Positions 39,831 through 48,992 of a stretch of 64,000 nt of DNA are shown here, one piece after another (the first letter of the stretch is position 1; every line of letters begins with the position of its first letter). Source of the stretch: Bacteroidia bacterium (GTDB taxonomy: Bacteria; Bacteroidota; Bacteroidia; J057); assembly GCA_019695295.1 (NCBI GenBank), contig JAIBAH010000001.1, positions 1 to 64,000 on the forward strand. The letters run 5' to 3'. The position numbers and the translations under genes were made by a program. The notes under the pieces are model-generated. The model saw only the letters and a program-made list of their open reading frames with translations. It was not told where the DNA came from and ran no database searches.

Positions 39831-42452
39831 ATGAAAATTATTGACTTTCGTGTAATGAGGGGGCCCAACCTGTGGTCTATCCGCCGCCATAAACTCATCG
39901 TAATGAGACTGGACCTTGAAGAAATGGAGCAATATCCTTCCAATATGATTCCGGGATTTCTTGAAAGAATGCAGGAATTAATGCCTTCATTATATGAACA
40001 CCGTTGTTCTGAAGGGTGTCCCGGAGGATTTTATATCAGAGTCAGGGAAGGTACCTGGATGGGGCATATCGTCGAACACATTGCCCTGGAACTTCAGACT
40101 TTAGCCGGAATGGATACTGGTTTTGGCAGAACCCGCTCTACCGGAGAGCACGGAATTTACAACGTGGTATATTCCTATCTAGAAGAAAAAGCCGGATTAT
40201 ATGCCGGAAAAGCTGCGGTAAAAATCGTTGAGGCTCTGATTAAAGGCTTTCCCTATAACCTCTCTGAGGATATTCAGCAACTCAAGGAAATCCGGGAAAG
40301 CGAAAGACTTGGGCCAAGTACAGGCAGTCTTGTGGAAGAAGCTGCCAAAAGAGGCATTCCGTACATGAGGCTCAATAAGTACTCTCTCGTGCAACTGGGA
40401 TATGGGTGTAACCAAAAAAGAATTCAGGCTACAATTGCTTCCACTACAAGTAATATCGCCGTTGAAATTGCCTGCGATAAAGAAGATACCAAAGACTTAC
40501 TGGAATTAATGAATATTCCTGTGCCTAAGGGGACTATCGTATATGACAATGAGGATTTGGAAGAAGCCCTGAATGACTTTGGGTTTCCGCTGGTTTTTAA
40601 ACCCGTTAACGGCAATCACGGCAAAGGAGCTACCATCGAAGTGAATACCAAAGAAGCAGCTGTTCAGGCACTCGAAAGAGCACAACAATATTCCAAAGGG
40701 GTAATCGTAGAGCAGTTTGTAAACGGACATGACTACCGGCTGCTGGTAATTAACTATAAGTTTGTAGCTGCTGCCAAAAGAACGCCCGCTGCCGTTAACG
40801 GAGACGGCGTTCACTCAATTCAGCAACTCGTTGATATGGTAAACAGTGACCCGAAAAGAGGATACGGTCACGAAAATGTATTAACCGCTATCAAAATAGA
40901 CGATATGTCTCTGGGGATTCTGGCCAAGAAAGGACTTACGCTGGAAAGTATTTTACCTGCCGGTGAGGAACTCTATCTGAAAACCACTGCCAACCTCAGT
41001 ACAGGAGGTACTTCTACAGATGTGACAGACATTGTACATCCTTATAATGTATTCATGGCCGAAAGAATCGCAAGAGTTATGAACCTTGATATCTGTGGTA
41101 TTGACCTGATGAGTCCGGATATCAGCGTTTCGATGATGGAAAATCAGGCCAAAGTCCTGGAAGTAAATGCTGCGCCCGGCTTCCGGATGCACCTTGACCC
41201 GGCATTTGGAATCGGAAGAAACGTAGCTGAGCCTGTTATAGATATGCTTTTTCCTCCGGGAACTCCTTTCATGATTCCTATCATTGCAGTAACCGGAACC
41301 AATGGCAAAACCACTACAACCCGGTTAATCGCTCACTTTTTCCGGTCTTTGGGACACAAAGTAGGAATGACAACCTCTGACGGGATTTACATACAAAACC
41401 GTTTACTCGAAAAGGGAGATTGTACAGGACCTCAAAGTACTAAGTTTATTCTGATGGACCCAACTGTTGAGATTGCGGTTCTGGAAACGGCCAGAGGAGG
41501 AATGTTGCGCTCAGGACTGGGGTTCCCTCATTGTGATATCGCAATCGTAACCAATATCGCTTCCGACCACCTCGGAATGAGAGATATCAACAGCCTGGAA
41601 GACCTTGCCCGGGTAAAAAGTATTCTTCCTGAAAGCGTAAAACCTTCCGGTTATGCTATCCTGAATGCAGATGACGACCTCGTATTTGCAATGGGAGACA
41701 GACTCGAGTGTAATATCGCTTACTTCAGTATGGACGAAAACAATCCCCGGATTGTAAGGCATTGTCAGAGAGGTGGCCTTGCCGCTGTGGCAGAAAATGG
41801 CTACGTTACGATTATGAAAGGAACCTGGAAACTAAGGATTGAAAAAATCGTGAATATTCCGCTTACTTTCTCCGGAAGAGCTACTTTTAATATTGCCAAT
41901 ATTCTTCCTGCTGTCTTAGCCGCTTTTATTCAGGGTATAAAAATTGAAGACATTAAAGTTCCCCTCGAAACCTTCATTCCTTCTCCCGGTCAAACTCCCG
42001 GAAGGATGAATATCTTCAAATTCCGGAATTTTGAAGTCCTGGTGGACTATGCTCATAACCCTCATGGATTAAGGGCTATCGGAAAATTCCTCCACAGAAC
42101 TGAAGGCTCTCCGAAAATCGGAATTATTACTGCCGCAGGGGACAGAAGAGATGAGGATATCATCGAATTCGGAGAAGCAGCAGGGAATATTTTTGATGGA
42201 ATCATTATTCGTCATGACAAAAACCTGAGAGGAAGGGCCGACAATGAACTGACACAACTTTTACGGCAGGGAATCGAAAATACGGCACCGCATATTCCTG
42301 TAATGGTGATTCAGGACGAAATGGAAGCCGTAAAATATGCTATCGAAAATGCGACTCCCGGATCTCATATCACCCTTTGCAGTGATGAAATAGCTCAGGC
42401 ACTGGAATTGATTAAATCCTACAAAGAGAAAGAAAGCGAAAAGGAAAAATAA
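39831..42452 (+). CDS. cphA: Cyanophycin synthetase
   Basis: CphA polymerises aspartate and arginine into cyanophycin, using ATP. The 873-residue protein has the three CphA parts. Residues 1-160 are the N-terminal domain (MKIIDFRVMRGPNLWSI, VREGTWMGHIVEHIALELQ). About 200-480 are an ATP-grasp domain (FKPVNGNHGKGATI, VEQFVNGHDYRLLVI, EVNAAPGFRMH). About 488-870 are a Mur-ligase-like domain (P-loop TGTNGKTTTTRL, VLETARGGMLRSG, DYAHNPHG). Length is normal for CphA1. The product is stored in the cytoplasm as a nitrogen reserve. Neither cyanophycinase (cphB) nor isoaspartyl dipeptidase is visible near it. It is followed by its own terminator. Confidence 0.93.
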   Translation: MKIIDFRVMRGPNLWSIRRHKLIVMRLDLEEMEQYPSNMIPGFLERMQELMPSLYEHRCSEGCPGGFYIRVREGTWMGHIVEHIALELQTLAGMDTGFGRTRSTGEHGIYNVVYSYLEEKAGLYAGKAAVKIVEALIKGFPYNLSEDIQQLKEIRESERLGPSTGSLVEEAAKRGIPYMRLNKYSLVQLGYGCNQKRIQATIASTTSNIAVEIACDKEDTKDLLELMNIPVPKGTIVYDNEDLEEALNDFGFPLVFKPVNGNHGKGATIEVNTKEAAVQALERAQQYSKGVIVEQFVNGHDYRLLVINYKFVAAAKRTPAAVNGDGVHSIQQLVDMVNSDPKRGYGHENVLTAIKIDDMSLGILAKKGLTLESILPAGEELYLKTTANLSTGGTSTDVTDIVHPYNVFMAERIARVMNLDICGIDLMSPDISVSMMENQAKVLEVNAAPGFRMHLDPAFGIGRNVAEPVIDMLFPPGTPFMIPIIAVTGTNGKTTTTRLIAHFFRSLGHKVGMTTSDGIYIQNRLLEKGDCTGPQSTKFILMDPTVEIAVLETARGGMLRSGLGFPHCDIAIVTNIASDHLGMRDINSLEDLARVKSILPESVKPSGYAILNADDDLVFAMGDRLECNIAYFSMDENNPRIVRHCQRGGLAAVAENGYVTIMKGTWKLRIEKIVNIPLTFSGRATFNIANILPAVLAAFIQGIKIEDIKVPLETFIPSPGQTPGRMNIFKFRNFEVLVDYAHNPHGLRAIGKFLHRTEGSPKIGIITAAGDRRDEDIIEFGEAAGNIFDGIIIRHDKNLRGRADNELTQLLRQGIENTAPHIPVMVIQDEMEAVKYAIENATPGSHITLCSDEIAQALELIKSYKEKESEKEK

Positions 42453-42475
42453 TCTGAACCCGGGCTTTATTTATT

Positions 42476-42509
42476 AAAAAAACGGAGAGCACCTCTCCGT
42501 TTTTTTTTA
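42476..42509 (+). terminator. Terminator of cphA
   Basis: ACGGAGAG (42482-42489) pairs perfectly with CTCTCCGT (42493-42500) around a 3-nt loop, between an A-run and a T-run. Confidence 0.9.
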
Positions 42510-42747
42510 ATTCGTAGCATTATCTTGAAATACCTTCAAATATTAAGAACTTATTAGAAAACTACGCCTTATCTTTCCTGACTAACTGACAATTTTTCGG
42601 AATTTTCTGCTTCAATAAAATAAAAAAAGTTATTAATTTTAAAAATACAGGCCATTTTTTCATGAAAATAAAATATAGCACACTATTTGCTTAGGGTAGA
42701 AACTATTAGAAAGATATTAAAATTTTATAATAAATAGAGAAAAGCTT

Positions 42748-43389
42748 ATGCCAAAACCAATGAATGAAATCCTGAATAACATCCTTACTGTCAGTCTTAC
42801 CCTGTTTGCGGTGATTGACGTACTGGGTTCTATTCCGGTAATTATTGACCTCAAAAGAAAAATGGGAAGAATTGAATCCTTCAAAGCTACCCTTGTTTCT
42901 GCCGTCATTATGATATCCTTTTTATTTCTGGGAGAAAAAATTCTTCAGATGATCGGATTAGACCTTGCTTCCTTTGCAATGGCAGGAGGAATTGTGATAT
43001 TTCTGATAGGCCTGGAAATGATTCTGAACCGTCGTTTTTTCAAAACCGATGAAGGAGACACAGGAGCAGGGAGTATCGTGCCGCTGGCTTTCCCGCTGAT
43101 TGCCGGTACTGGTACAATGACCACCCTTGTAGCACTCAGAGCCACTTATGACGCCTATTATGAAATCATACCGGCCGTAATTCTGAACCTGATTGTGGTC
43201 TTTATCGTACTCAATCTCACCGACCCCATAGAAAGATTATTGGGGAATGGAGGAATTAATGTACTACGTAAAGTTTTTGGTGTAATTTTGCTGGCGATTG
43301 CGATTAAGTTATTCAAATCGCAGTTAGCAACAGTAATCGAACATTTTTACGAATTGGCATGTACACTCAAACAAGCTCCGTTATCCTGA
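42748..43389 (+). CDS. MarC family integral membrane protein
   Basis: The 213-residue protein has about six transmembrane helices with the internal two-fold symmetry of the MarC/UPF0056 family, for example FAVIDVLGSIPVIIDL in the first half and PLAFPLIAGTGTMTTLV in the second. The function of MarC-type proteins is unsettled; they resemble LysE-type exporters. It sits in the inner membrane. Its 3' end overlaps the following lipoprotein gene by 31 nt, which suggests the two are expressed together. A second ATG four codons on is also possible as start. Confidence 0.88.
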   Translation: MPKPMNEILNNILTVSLTLFAVIDVLGSIPVIIDLKRKMGRIESFKATLVSAVIMISFLFLGEKILQMIGLDLASFAMAGGIVIFLIGLEMILNRRFFKTDEGDTGAGSIVPLAFPLIAGTGTMTTLVALRATYDAYYEIIPAVILNLIVVFIVLNLTDPIERLLGNGGINVLRKVFGVILLAIAIKLFKSQLATVIEHFYELACTLKQAPLS

Positions 43390-43931
43390 TTTTCAGCGGT
43401 ATTTTATTGCTGATGTTTGCCTGTAATACACAGGAAAGTCATAATAGTAAAGTAATAAGAGACTCCATCTACAAAGAGGATTCTCTTATTACAGTTTATA
43501 TAATGGAAAAACTGAAACAATCTCATCCCGACTCAACCCGGAAAGACAGCAATCAGACAGCAGAATCCAACAGAGGTGCGAAAGATTTATTCCCTCTTCT
43601 GACGCCGGAAGCCAGAAAAAAACCGGAATCCAAACCGGTGGAAGACTCCTGTACGGATAAAACTGTAACGAAAGAATTGATTCCTACCGCTACTCAGCCG
43701 GTGACAACACCTCCAAAAAGCCCAACAGTTTCTCCCAAAAATACAGGAATCCCCAAACCAAAATCCACTCTGAATGAACCTAAAACGGTAACAGCCGTAA
43801 AACCTGTAATTACGCAGCCTCAGTCTGCCACCCCGACTCCCGCCGTTAAGCAGGAAACGGCAAAGCCGGCAGCAGATCATCAGGCCCCAAAACCGGAATC
43901 CCCTTCTCCCACAAAAGAGGAGGTAAAATAA
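43359..43931 (+). CDS. Proline/threonine-rich lipoprotein
   Basis: Residues 1-22 end in the lipobox LLLMFAC, so the protein is a lipoprotein anchored through Cys. The rest (about 170 residues) is low-complexity and rich in Pro, Thr, Lys and Ser (for example TTPPKSPTVSPKN, PQSATPTPAVKQETAK). It is probably a disordered spacer on the cell surface or in the periplasm. No domain is recognised. The gene starts inside the marC coding end, 31 nt before its stop, and is followed 12 nt later by a second lipoprotein gene, so the three are probably co-transcribed. Confidence 0.7.
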   Translation: MYTQTSSVILIFSGILLLMFACNTQESHNSKVIRDSIYKEDSLITVYIMEKLKQSHPDSTRKDSNQTAESNRGAKDLFPLLTPEARKKPESKPVEDSCTDKTVTKELIPTATQPVTTPPKSPTVSPKNTGIPKPKSTLNEPKTVTAVKPVITQPQSATPTPAVKQETAKPAADHQAPKPESPSPTKEEVK

Positions 43932-43943
43932 TCTCAGGAAATC

Positions 43944-44807
43944 ATGAAAAAGGAAACTTTGTGGTTAATCTCATTCATTTTCGCCCTCACAGTTTTTCAA
44001 AGTTGTAAGGAGGAAAGTAAGTCTTTGAAAATGAATATAGTAAAAACCCTTTACACCACAGACACTAAAATAGAAAACTTCACCCTTGATTCTCTTTACC
44101 GGGAAAAGGGAGTAGGCGGACTTACTATCACTTTTTTCCTGAATATACCCGACGATTTTACTGAAAAAAATCCGGATCAGGCTTACGAACTGATATGTAC
44201 TTCAAAAAACGCTTTGGATACCCCGGTTTTTTCCGATACGATTTATACAGACAGAGCCGGTACCAAAAAAATATTTATCCCCTATCATAAGTTAAATACC
44301 TTAAAAAAAGGCAAAAATATCCTATCCATGGAAGTGAGAAACAATCTTTATCAGCAGGGAGACAGCCTGAGACCGGAAGTACGCAAATTTGACGGGATGA
44401 CGGTGGCTTCAGGTATATTTATCATGCCCGAAGTACAAAAAACCGCATTGATTGTTACTAAAATGGAAACCGACACCACTTTATATACCCCTTCCCAAAT
44501 GGATTTCAGTATGCTTTGGGGTTCAGGATATCCTGACCTTTTCTGGGAAGGAACGATTGGAGAACGAAAAATCTATACTTCCCAAACCTGTAAAAACACC
44601 ATCAGTTATTGCAGGAAAGATACTACTCCGGCTTTCTTTTATGTCAAAGGGGATTCTCTCAGATTCAGCGTATATGATTTTGACGCTGTTTCATACCATG
44701 ATTTTATCGGTAGTATGGAAATTCCGTTGAGTACACTTTCTCAGCCCGCACAACAATTCCGGTCGTCCGGAAAAATCAAAATCCTGCACATTCGCCCCAA
44801 ACCTTAA
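43944..44807 (+). CDS. Lipoprotein with a C-terminal C2-like domain
   Basis: The 287-residue protein has a lipoprotein signal ending VFQSC. Two beta-rich parts follow. The C-terminal ~100 residues contain WEGTIGERKIYTS and GDSLRFSVYDFDAVSYHDFIGSMEIPLSTL. This is the order of strands and acidic loop (D-F-D, H-D-F-I-G) seen in C2 domains, so calcium or lipid binding is possible. The N-terminal half (residues 30-170) is not recognised. It is anchored in a membrane facing the periplasm or the surface. It lies 12 nt after the Pro/Thr-rich lipoprotein and closes the marC cluster. The C2-like call is tentative. Confidence 0.65.
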   Translation: MKKETLWLISFIFALTVFQSCKEESKSLKMNIVKTLYTTDTKIENFTLDSLYREKGVGGLTITFFLNIPDDFTEKNPDQAYELICTSKNALDTPVFSDTIYTDRAGTKKIFIPYHKLNTLKKGKNILSMEVRNNLYQQGDSLRPEVRKFDGMTVASGIFIMPEVQKTALIVTKMETDTTLYTPSQMDFSMLWGSGYPDLFWEGTIGERKIYTSQTCKNTISYCRKDTTPAFFYVKGDSLRFSVYDFDAVSYHDFIGSMEIPLSTLSQPAQQFRSSGKIKILHIRPKP

Positions 44808-45096
44808 TAAATTTTAATTTTTGGTTAATCAGAATTATAATTTATTAATCTGTTTGCATTTATAAATATATTTTACGAGATTTGTAATTGTATAATTCTT
44901 CTGTATTTTTCAGATTTTAATTCAGGTTTATCCAATGAAGCGGTTTATCTTTTATATCTTACCAAAATTCAGTCTTTGATTTTTCAGAGAGGATTGAATG
45001 GCAGTATCTATAGTTCAGACCGTTTTATTATTTTATTTCTTCGTCTGAAAAATATATTTTCTTACTTACTGTTAAACAATTCAAACATCAAAAACA

Positions 45097-45342
45097 ATGA
45101 CGATTACCTTTCAAGAACTCAGAAATGTAAAAGACCGGCTCCCTGTCGGTGGTGTACACAAAATCGCTGAAATTATGGGTATAAGCGATGATACGGTAAG
45201 AAACTATTTCGGTGGGGATCATTTCCAGACCGGAGAGTCCATGAGCGTGCATATCGAATCAACTCCGGTTGGAGAATTTGTCCGGTTGGACGATGAAACG
45301 ATTTATAATCTTGCATTAGATATTATTGAGGGAAAACGATAA
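45097..45342 (+). CDS. Small putative DNA-binding protein
   Basis: The 81-residue protein begins MTITFQELRNVKDRLP and contains GGVHKIAEIMGISDDTVRNYFGG, a helix-turn-helix-like sequence with the GI-S-DDTVRNYF recognition segment. It is similar in size and shape to small conserved DNA-binding proteins of Bacteroidota. It has no partner gene within 280 nt on either side. Whether it regulates nearby genes is unknown. Its shape and start codon support a real gene. Confidence 0.65.
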   Translation: MTITFQELRNVKDRLPVGGVHKIAEIMGISDDTVRNYFGGDHFQTGESMSVHIESTPVGEFVRLDDETIYNLALDIIEGKR

Positions 45343-45618
45343 TTATTCCATACCTATACACATTTTAGCCAGACAGTTTTCCTCTTCAATTAATAACATC
45401 ACATTTTTCTTTAACTCCGGAAGGCTTTCTCAGGAATACCCATCATTCCGAATCAAAGTCTTCCTGAGTTCTATTAATAATGTTACAATCCTTGCAAGCA
45501 TTTTCAGACCGTATTATAGGAGAAAATGTTTATTAGTGTTACTACTTAATGTATTTTGATACAATGTTTTCTTCTATTTTTTATTTATTCTATTTTAAAA
45601 ATTCTAAACTAAAAGCCG

Positions 45619-45909
45619 ATGAATACATCCATTTTTCCAATAATAGAAAAAGAAGCCATTCAGGGAATGCATTTCCCCAAAGGAGATATACTCGAAAACC
45701 CCAAAGCAATTGCAGAAAGACAGTCAGCTCTGGATGAAGCATGCCGCTTAGGTAATGAATACAAGGGTAAAGTCAAAATCGTATTTGTATCGCAGGACGG
45801 TATCAGAGAAGTCCATACTACTATCTGGAATGTAAGCAACGACCTCGTCAGTCTGAAATCCGGAATCTTTATTCCGGTTCACTGCATTTTGTCTATCAAC
45901 AGAATGTAA
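45619..45909 (+). CDS. Conserved small protein of unknown function
   Basis: The 96-residue protein contains KGKVKIVFVSQDGIREVHTTIW and LKSGIFIPVHCILSINR, a beta-rich pattern I recall from short conserved Bacteroidota proteins of unknown function. There is no signal peptide, so it is probably cytoplasmic. It is followed 26 nt after its stop by a terminator hairpin. It is preceded by 276 nt that contain only short spurious frames. Confidence 0.6.
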   Translation: MNTSIFPIIEKEAIQGMHFPKGDILENPKAIAERQSALDEACRLGNEYKGKVKIVFVSQDGIREVHTTIWNVSNDLVSLKSGIFIPVHCILSINRM

Positions 45910-45934
45910 TCCGGATTCGCTTTCTTACTTTTGG

Positions 45935-45970
45935 AAAAATACAGGGAACCTTACCATTCTCTGTATTTTT
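45935..45970 (+). terminator. Terminator of the 96-aa protein gene
   Basis: AAAAATACAGGGAA (45935-45948) pairs with TTCTCTGTATTTTT (45957-45970) with one G-U pair, ending in a T-run. Confidence 0.8.
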
Positions 45971-46053
45971 CTATATGCCCAAACGAAACAAATCTCTCCC
46001 AATGAGGTTTTTTATATGAGTTTCTGTTAAGAATATAATATAATCCGCTGTAA

Positions 46054-48573
46054 ATGACAAATAAAATATTAATCCCCTCGCTGATTCTTGTAATTCTGTT
46101 TACAATTCCTGCTTTTTTTACTCTTACCAAAACCAAAAATCAGTCCCAGCATCAATTTGCCCCGGATGATCAGTTTTTTATTCAGCGTATGTATCCTGAT
46201 ATGAATGCAAAAGCGTCCGTCAATGCCTGGCTGGAAACCATGAAAAAAGTTTCTGTTCAGGTTGAAAACAATCAGGAAAGAGGAATTTGGGACAATCCCT
46301 GGCTACTCGAAGGCCCCGGAAATATTGGGGCAAGATTTAATACCCTTGCAATTCATCCCGTGAACAATGATATTATTTACGCAGGTGCAGCTGTAGGAGG
46401 ACTCTACAAAACCACAGACGGAGGACAGACGTGGAATCCCATTTTTGACGAAAACCCTTATCTGGCAATTGGTGCGGTTGAACTGGACCCTCAGAATCCG
46501 GATATCGTATATGTAGGTACTGGCGACCCCAATATCGGAGGCTATTCTTTTGTAGGAGACGGGCTTTACAAAAGTACTGACGGAGGCGCAACCTGGACAA
46601 ATATAGGGCTTGATTTTGTTCATATTATTTCCAGAATTATCATTCATCCAACCAATTCCAGTATTATGTATGTGGGTGCAATGGGACTTCCTTTCGAAAG
46701 AGACAATGACAGGGGATTATACAAAACTACCGACGGCGGACAAACCTGGACTCAGGTATTGTTTATTGCAGATCAGGCAGGGGTTTCAGATTTGGTAATA
46801 GACCCCAATAATCCGGATATTCTCTATGCGGCCTCCTGGGACCGTATCCGTAATATGCAGGAATCTACCTATTATGGAAGCAACGCCAAAATCTGGAAAA
46901 CCACCAATGCGGGAACAAACTGGGTTCCCGTCATGAACGGGCTTCCTCAGGGTGATTTAGGAAGAATCCGAATCGGAATTTCGCAGCAAAACTCAAGCAA
47001 ACTATACTCAGTAGTAACCGGAACCGACTCTCAGCTGGAAGGGGTATATCAAACTACCGATGGAGGAGCAAACTGGAATAAACAGGACGCCAATAATATA
47101 AATGCAAATATACTTGGTGGTTTTGGGTGGTATTTTGGCAAAATCGGAGTAAACCCTGCGGATGACGACGAAATTTGGGTATTGGGTGTAGGTGTCGAAA
47201 AGTCCACTAACGGAGGAATGGATTTTGATAACGGAGATGCTTTTTACGATATGCATGCCGATAAACACGATTTGCAATTTGTTGGAAACACCTTGTATAT
47301 GGCTACCGATGGAGGAATCTACCAATCGCAGAACGGTGGACAATCCTGGCAGGATATAGAAAATATCGCTACCAATCAGTTTTACAGAATCGCGCTGAAT
47401 CCTCATCAGCCCGGCATGTATTACGGCGGAGTGCAGGACAACGGAAGTGTGGGCGGAAATGCTTCCTTGATTAATAACTGGGAAAAATATTACGGAGGAG
47501 ACGGATTTCAGATGCGGTTTGACCCCTCCAATCCGGATTTATACTATTGCGAAAGCCAAAACCTGAATCTGGTATATTATGATGCCAGTCAGGGCGGATT
47601 CAATGACCACACAAGTGGCATTGACCCCAATGACAGACTCCCGTGGGATGCTCCGTTTACGCTGAGTACTTTTAACCCCAAAAGACAATATTGCGGGACT
47701 CATCGGATTTATCGTTGCTATGAAGGTGCCGGAAAAGATTGGTTTCCCATCAGCGATGATATTACAGACGGAGTTATTTTCTCTCCCAATATGCACTTCG
47801 TTACCTGGGTAGAAGAATCTCCCGTGGATTCTACGGTAGTTTATGCCTGTACTTCTGACGCCAATGTCTATGTTACTAACGATAACGCAACTACCTGGAA
47901 TAAAAGAGACAACGGGCTTCCGCAGTATTATACCACCTCCGTTCATCCTTCCCCCAATAATGCAGCCACTGCTTATGTGACTTTTTCCGGCTACAGGTAC
48001 AATGATAATACCCCTCATATTTACAAAACCACAAATTATGGGGTAAGCTGGACTCCGGTTTCCGGGGATTTACCGCCTTTTGCTGTGAATGACATTGTTA
48101 TATTCCCCAATGATGAGAAAATCATGTTTGCCGCAACGGATGCTGGCGTGTACGGGACGCAAGACGGAGGAACAACCTGGAACAGAGTGGGAAATAATAT
48201 GCCCATTATTCCGGTTTATGATGTAGAAATCGATACTTCTGCTCAGATTCTGGTAGCGGGAACCCATGGACGTTCCATTATGACTTATGATATTGCCGAT
48301 ATTCTTACCCCGGTGAGTATTGCAAACCCCAAAACGTTCGTTTCTCTCTCGATTTATCCTAACCCGGCTTTTGATTATCTTTCTGTAAAGGTTCCTGAAA
48401 ATCTCTCCCGTTCAGCCAAACTCAATATCAGAATCTGTTCCCTTTCCGGTTCAACGCTGATTCAGACAGACTGTCCGGATTATATTCCGGTTGGAGATTT
48501 GCCTTCAGGTACTTATCTCACCGTAATCGAAACCGAAAAAAGCCGGAATATGGCTAAATGGATTAAAAGATAA
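46054..48573 (+). CDS. BNR/sortilin-like repeat protein with T9SS type A sorting domain
   Basis: The 839-residue protein has a hydrophobic N-terminus (about residues 4-24) for export. About 60-740 is a chain of BNR/VPS10-like beta-propeller repeats. The motif K-T-T-D-G-G-x-T-W occurs many times (GLYKTTDGGQTW, GLYKSTDGGATW, GVYQTTDGGANW, IYKTTNYGVSW and GVYGTQDGGTTW). Such propellers bind carbohydrate or protein or act as glycosidases; no catalytic residues can be assigned. The last ~80 residues (LSIYPNPAFDYLSV, LPSGTYLTVIETEKSRN) are a T9SS type A sorting domain. It is probably secreted and cell-surface attached. It is followed 39 nt later by a VOC protein gene. Confidence 0.88.
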   Translation: MTNKILIPSLILVILFTIPAFFTLTKTKNQSQHQFAPDDQFFIQRMYPDMNAKASVNAWLETMKKVSVQVENNQERGIWDNPWLLEGPGNIGARFNTLAIHPVNNDIIYAGAAVGGLYKTTDGGQTWNPIFDENPYLAIGAVELDPQNPDIVYVGTGDPNIGGYSFVGDGLYKSTDGGATWTNIGLDFVHIISRIIIHPTNSSIMYVGAMGLPFERDNDRGLYKTTDGGQTWTQVLFIADQAGVSDLVIDPNNPDILYAASWDRIRNMQESTYYGSNAKIWKTTNAGTNWVPVMNGLPQGDLGRIRIGISQQNSSKLYSVVTGTDSQLEGVYQTTDGGANWNKQDANNINANILGGFGWYFGKIGVNPADDDEIWVLGVGVEKSTNGGMDFDNGDAFYDMHADKHDLQFVGNTLYMATDGGIYQSQNGGQSWQDIENIATNQFYRIALNPHQPGMYYGGVQDNGSVGGNASLINNWEKYYGGDGFQMRFDPSNPDLYYCESQNLNLVYYDASQGGFNDHTSGIDPNDRLPWDAPFTLSTFNPKRQYCGTHRIYRCYEGAGKDWFPISDDITDGVIFSPNMHFVTWVEESPVDSTVVYACTSDANVYVTNDNATTWNKRDNGLPQYYTTSVHPSPNNAATAYVTFSGYRYNDNTPHIYKTTNYGVSWTPVSGDLPPFAVNDIVIFPNDEKIMFAATDAGVYGTQDGGTTWNRVGNNMPIIPVYDVEIDTSAQILVAGTHGRSIMTYDIADILTPVSIANPKTFVSLSIYPNPAFDYLSVKVPENLSRSAKLNIRICSLSGSTLIQTDCPDYIPVGDLPSGTYLTVIETEKSRNMAKWIKR

Positions 48574-48612
48574 TTATTTCTTTTGCTTCAGGAAAAATCT
48601 ATATATTGATTC

Positions 48613-48987
48613 ATGAGACTCAATCAAATCACGATTCCGGTAATCTCCGTTGAACGTTCAATTCTTTTTTACGGAAAACTAGGACTGAAACTCATCGTAA
48701 AATCACCGGAATATGCCCGTTTTCTCGCAGAGGACGGAGAAGCCACGTTTTCTGTACATCAGGTTTCCTCACTCCCTGAAGGAGAAAAAGCATGGATTTA
48801 TTTTGAAGTCGAAAATCCGGATATAAAGGTGGAAGAACTTATGAAGGAGGGTTTCGTTTTTGAAAGCCTCCCGGAAGACAAGCCATGGCTTTGGCGGGAA
48901 GCACGCCTGCGTGACCCGGACAATCACCTGATTATCCTGTATCATGCAGGCGAAAACCGAATTAATCCTCCCTGGAGAGTCCGTTAA
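48613..48987 (+). CDS. VOC family (glyoxalase-like) protein
   Basis: The 124-residue protein begins MRLNQITIPV and has the beta-alpha-beta-beta-beta order of a vicinal oxygen chelate fold, with SILFYGKLGLKL, RFLAEDG, ATFSVHQ, WIYFEV, and the final RLRDPDNHLIILYHAGENR. The DPDNHLI segment and the flanking His and Glu residues are typical of the metal site. Members include glyoxalases, dioxygenases and resistance proteins; the substrate cannot be guessed from the sequence. It is cytoplasmic. Its stop is only 5 nt from the stop of the convergent MoxR-like gene, with no terminator between. Confidence 0.85.
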   Translation: MRLNQITIPVISVERSILFYGKLGLKLIVKSPEYARFLAEDGEATFSVHQVSSLPEGEKAWIYFEVENPDIKVEELMKEGFVFESLPEDKPWLWREARLRDPDNHLIILYHAGENRINPPWRVR

Positions 48988-48992
48988 AATGA

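Noticed and set aside
45326-45737. Two plus-strand frames (77 and 62 aa) between the small genes
   Set aside because: They start inside a preceding gene or overlap the start of the next, have no domain signal, and are AT-rich chance frames.
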